A stretch of 34,316 nucleotides of DNA, taken from NCBI GenBank assembly GCA_021736445.1, contig JAIPGA010000021.1, positions 1 to 34,316 on the forward strand, in the 5' to 3' direction. The translations under genes were made by a program, and so were the position numbers. The notes under the pieces were generated by a model that saw only the letters and a list, made by a program, of their open reading frames with translations, was not told the origin of the DNA and did no database searches. Of this stretch, positions 33,365 through 34,316 are shown one piece after another; the first letter of the stretch is position 1; each line of letters starts with the position of its first letter. Source of the stretch: Synergistales bacterium (GTDB lineage Bacteria > Synergistota > Synergistia > Synergistales > Aminiphilaceae).

Positions 33365-34316
33365 ATGAAACACACTGGTATGACAGCCAGGATAACAAAC
33401 CGCACTGTTACCGTGATCGGAGCCGGAGTCAGTGGACGTTCGTTGACGCGCTTTCTTGTCAATCATGGAGCCCATGTCTTTGTGTCGGACCGGAACGCCC
33501 TGTCTTCCGAGGTCTGCCGGGAGCTGGAGACACTCGGTGTGGAATGGGAAGAGGGGCACAGTCACCGTGCGCTTGAAGCCGATTTCCTTGTTCTTTCCTC
33601 AGGAATCCCTCCGAGCGCCCCTCTTGTCAAGGAAGCCGCGAATGCGGCGGTCCCGGTTGTGGGGGAGGTGGATGTCCTTTCACCGTATCTTCGGGGGGCT
33701 GTGATTGGCGTCACCGGCAGCAATGGAAAGAGCACCACAACGGCGATTGCGGGACATCTTCTCCGCCAGGCCGGGTACCGGACGGCGGTGGCGGGCAATA
33801 TCGGGACCCCCCTTGCCGATATCGCCGATGATCAGTGGGACTATGTCATCGCCGAACTGAGCAGCTTCCAGCTGCATTGGGCCCGGTCGCTTTCGCTGTC
33901 GGGGGCCGTGTTGACCAATATCGCTCCGGACCATATCGATTGGCACGGCACCTTTGAGCAGTACGCTGCTACGAAGCGCAAGATCAACGACTTTGTGCTT
34001 CCCGGCGGCTTTTTGGTGTGTCCACAGCAAGAGCTTCCCTATATGCAAAGAGATGACGTTAAGATAGTATCTTTGGGTGACAAGGGTTCATGTCCGGATG
34101 CCGGCGGGAATGTGCTGTCCTCTACGGAGACCTCATGGCTGCTCCGACTGGATGGGGAATGGCATCGGCTCTTCTCCGGGGCGGATGTGCCGCTGGCAGG
34201 GAGTCACAACGAAGAAAATGTGGCGATGGCTGGTGCCTGTGCGGCCTGCCTCATCGGTCCTCGAGATGTGGGGCCCCTGCTCCAGGGTTTTCAGGGGCTT
34301 GCGCACAGATGTCAAC
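33365..34316 (+). CDS. murD: UDP-MurNAc-L-alanine:D-glutamate ligase MurD (3' end outside the window)
   Basis: MurD adds D-glutamate to UDP-MurNAc-L-Ala. The frame begins at ATG 33365, five bases after GGGGAGGA, and is open to the end of the window, giving 317 residues of a protein usually near 450. It has an N-terminal Rossmann-like domain (VTVIGAGVSGRSLTRFL), ATP-binding VTGSNGKSTTT (about residues 116-126), AGNIGTPL, ELSSFQL and TNIAPDHIDWHG. The last visible residues, LAHRCQ, are the beginning of the conserved HR segment before the C-terminal domain. Confidence 0.95.
   Translation, partial: MKHTGMTARITNRTVTVIGAGVSGRSLTRFLVNHGAHVFVSDRNALSSEVCRELETLGVEWEEGHSHRALEADFLVLSSGIPPSAPLVKEAANAAVPVVGEVDVLSPYLRGAVIGVTGSNGKSTTTAIAGHLLRQAGYRTAVAGNIGTPLADIADDQWDYVIAELSSFQLHWARSLSLSGAVLTNIAPDHIDWHGTFEQYAATKRKINDFVLPGGFLVCPQQELPYMQRDDVKIVSLGDKGSCPDAGGNVLSSTETSWLLRLDGEWHRLFSGADVPLAGSHNEENVAMAGACAACLIGPRDVGPLLQGFQGLAHRCQ

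Overview
This is a GC-rich bacterial chromosome segment, almost entirely coding and almost all on the + strand (only rpmB is on the - strand). It encodes a type IV pilus or type II secretion-like cluster, a class 1B PyrD/PyrK pair, a PyrR attenuator, a MurE with the DNPR motif typical of meso-diaminopimelate enzymes, and a selenocysteine tRNA. Together these suggest an anaerobic, diaminopimelate-containing, selenium-using bacterium. Synergistota is my best guess from overall gene content, but nothing in the window proves it.

Layout: (1) 1-3379, pilus/secretion genes: the last codons of an upstream gene, a GspF/PilC platform protein, and three prepilin-like proteins, one with an unusually AT-rich C-terminal half. 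(2) 3403-9386, the complete pyrR-pyrB-pyrC-pyrK-pyrD-pyrF-pyrE operon, preceded by a clear promoter, a PyrR-binding RNA loop and an intrinsic terminator; carAB is not here. (3) 9460-15003, mltG, a YqeH-like circularly permuted GTPase, ftsK and a thiamine pyrophosphokinase gene. (4) rpmB on the - strand with its own promoter and terminator. (5) 15321-21746, xseB-ispA-dxs-tlyA-nadK-recN, a tightly packed isoprenoid/rRNA/NADP/repair operon. (6) 21814-25484, a soluble hybrid histidine kinase, a Crp/Fnr regulator, the selenocysteine tRNA (selC) and a stand-alone Hpt protein. (7) 25572-25679, a 35-residue reading frame interrupted by one in-frame UGA. (8) 25983-34316, the start of the division and cell wall (dcw) cluster: mraZ, rsmH, an ftsL-like gene, ftsI, murE, murF, mraY and a truncated murD.

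The most notable item is the short frame at 25572-25679. It has a Shine-Dalgarno sequence, an ATG, a Cys-Pro-Pro-UGA motif, then one transmembrane segment and a TAA. A hairpin with a GGUC apical loop begins 15 bases after the UGA, with its loop 23 bases after it, which fits the bacterial SECIS pattern. The selenocysteine tRNA gene lies about 0.75 kb upstream. I read this as a candidate tiny membrane selenoprotein with a CxxU redox motif, in a family I do not recognise. It sits just after an orphan Hpt protein that may serve the hybrid kinase upstream, so redox sensing or signalling is a possible but unproven theme. The 300 bases between it and mraZ hold a terminator-like hairpin, a possible structured RNA and period-10 TGGG-like repeats that may be an MraZ operator.
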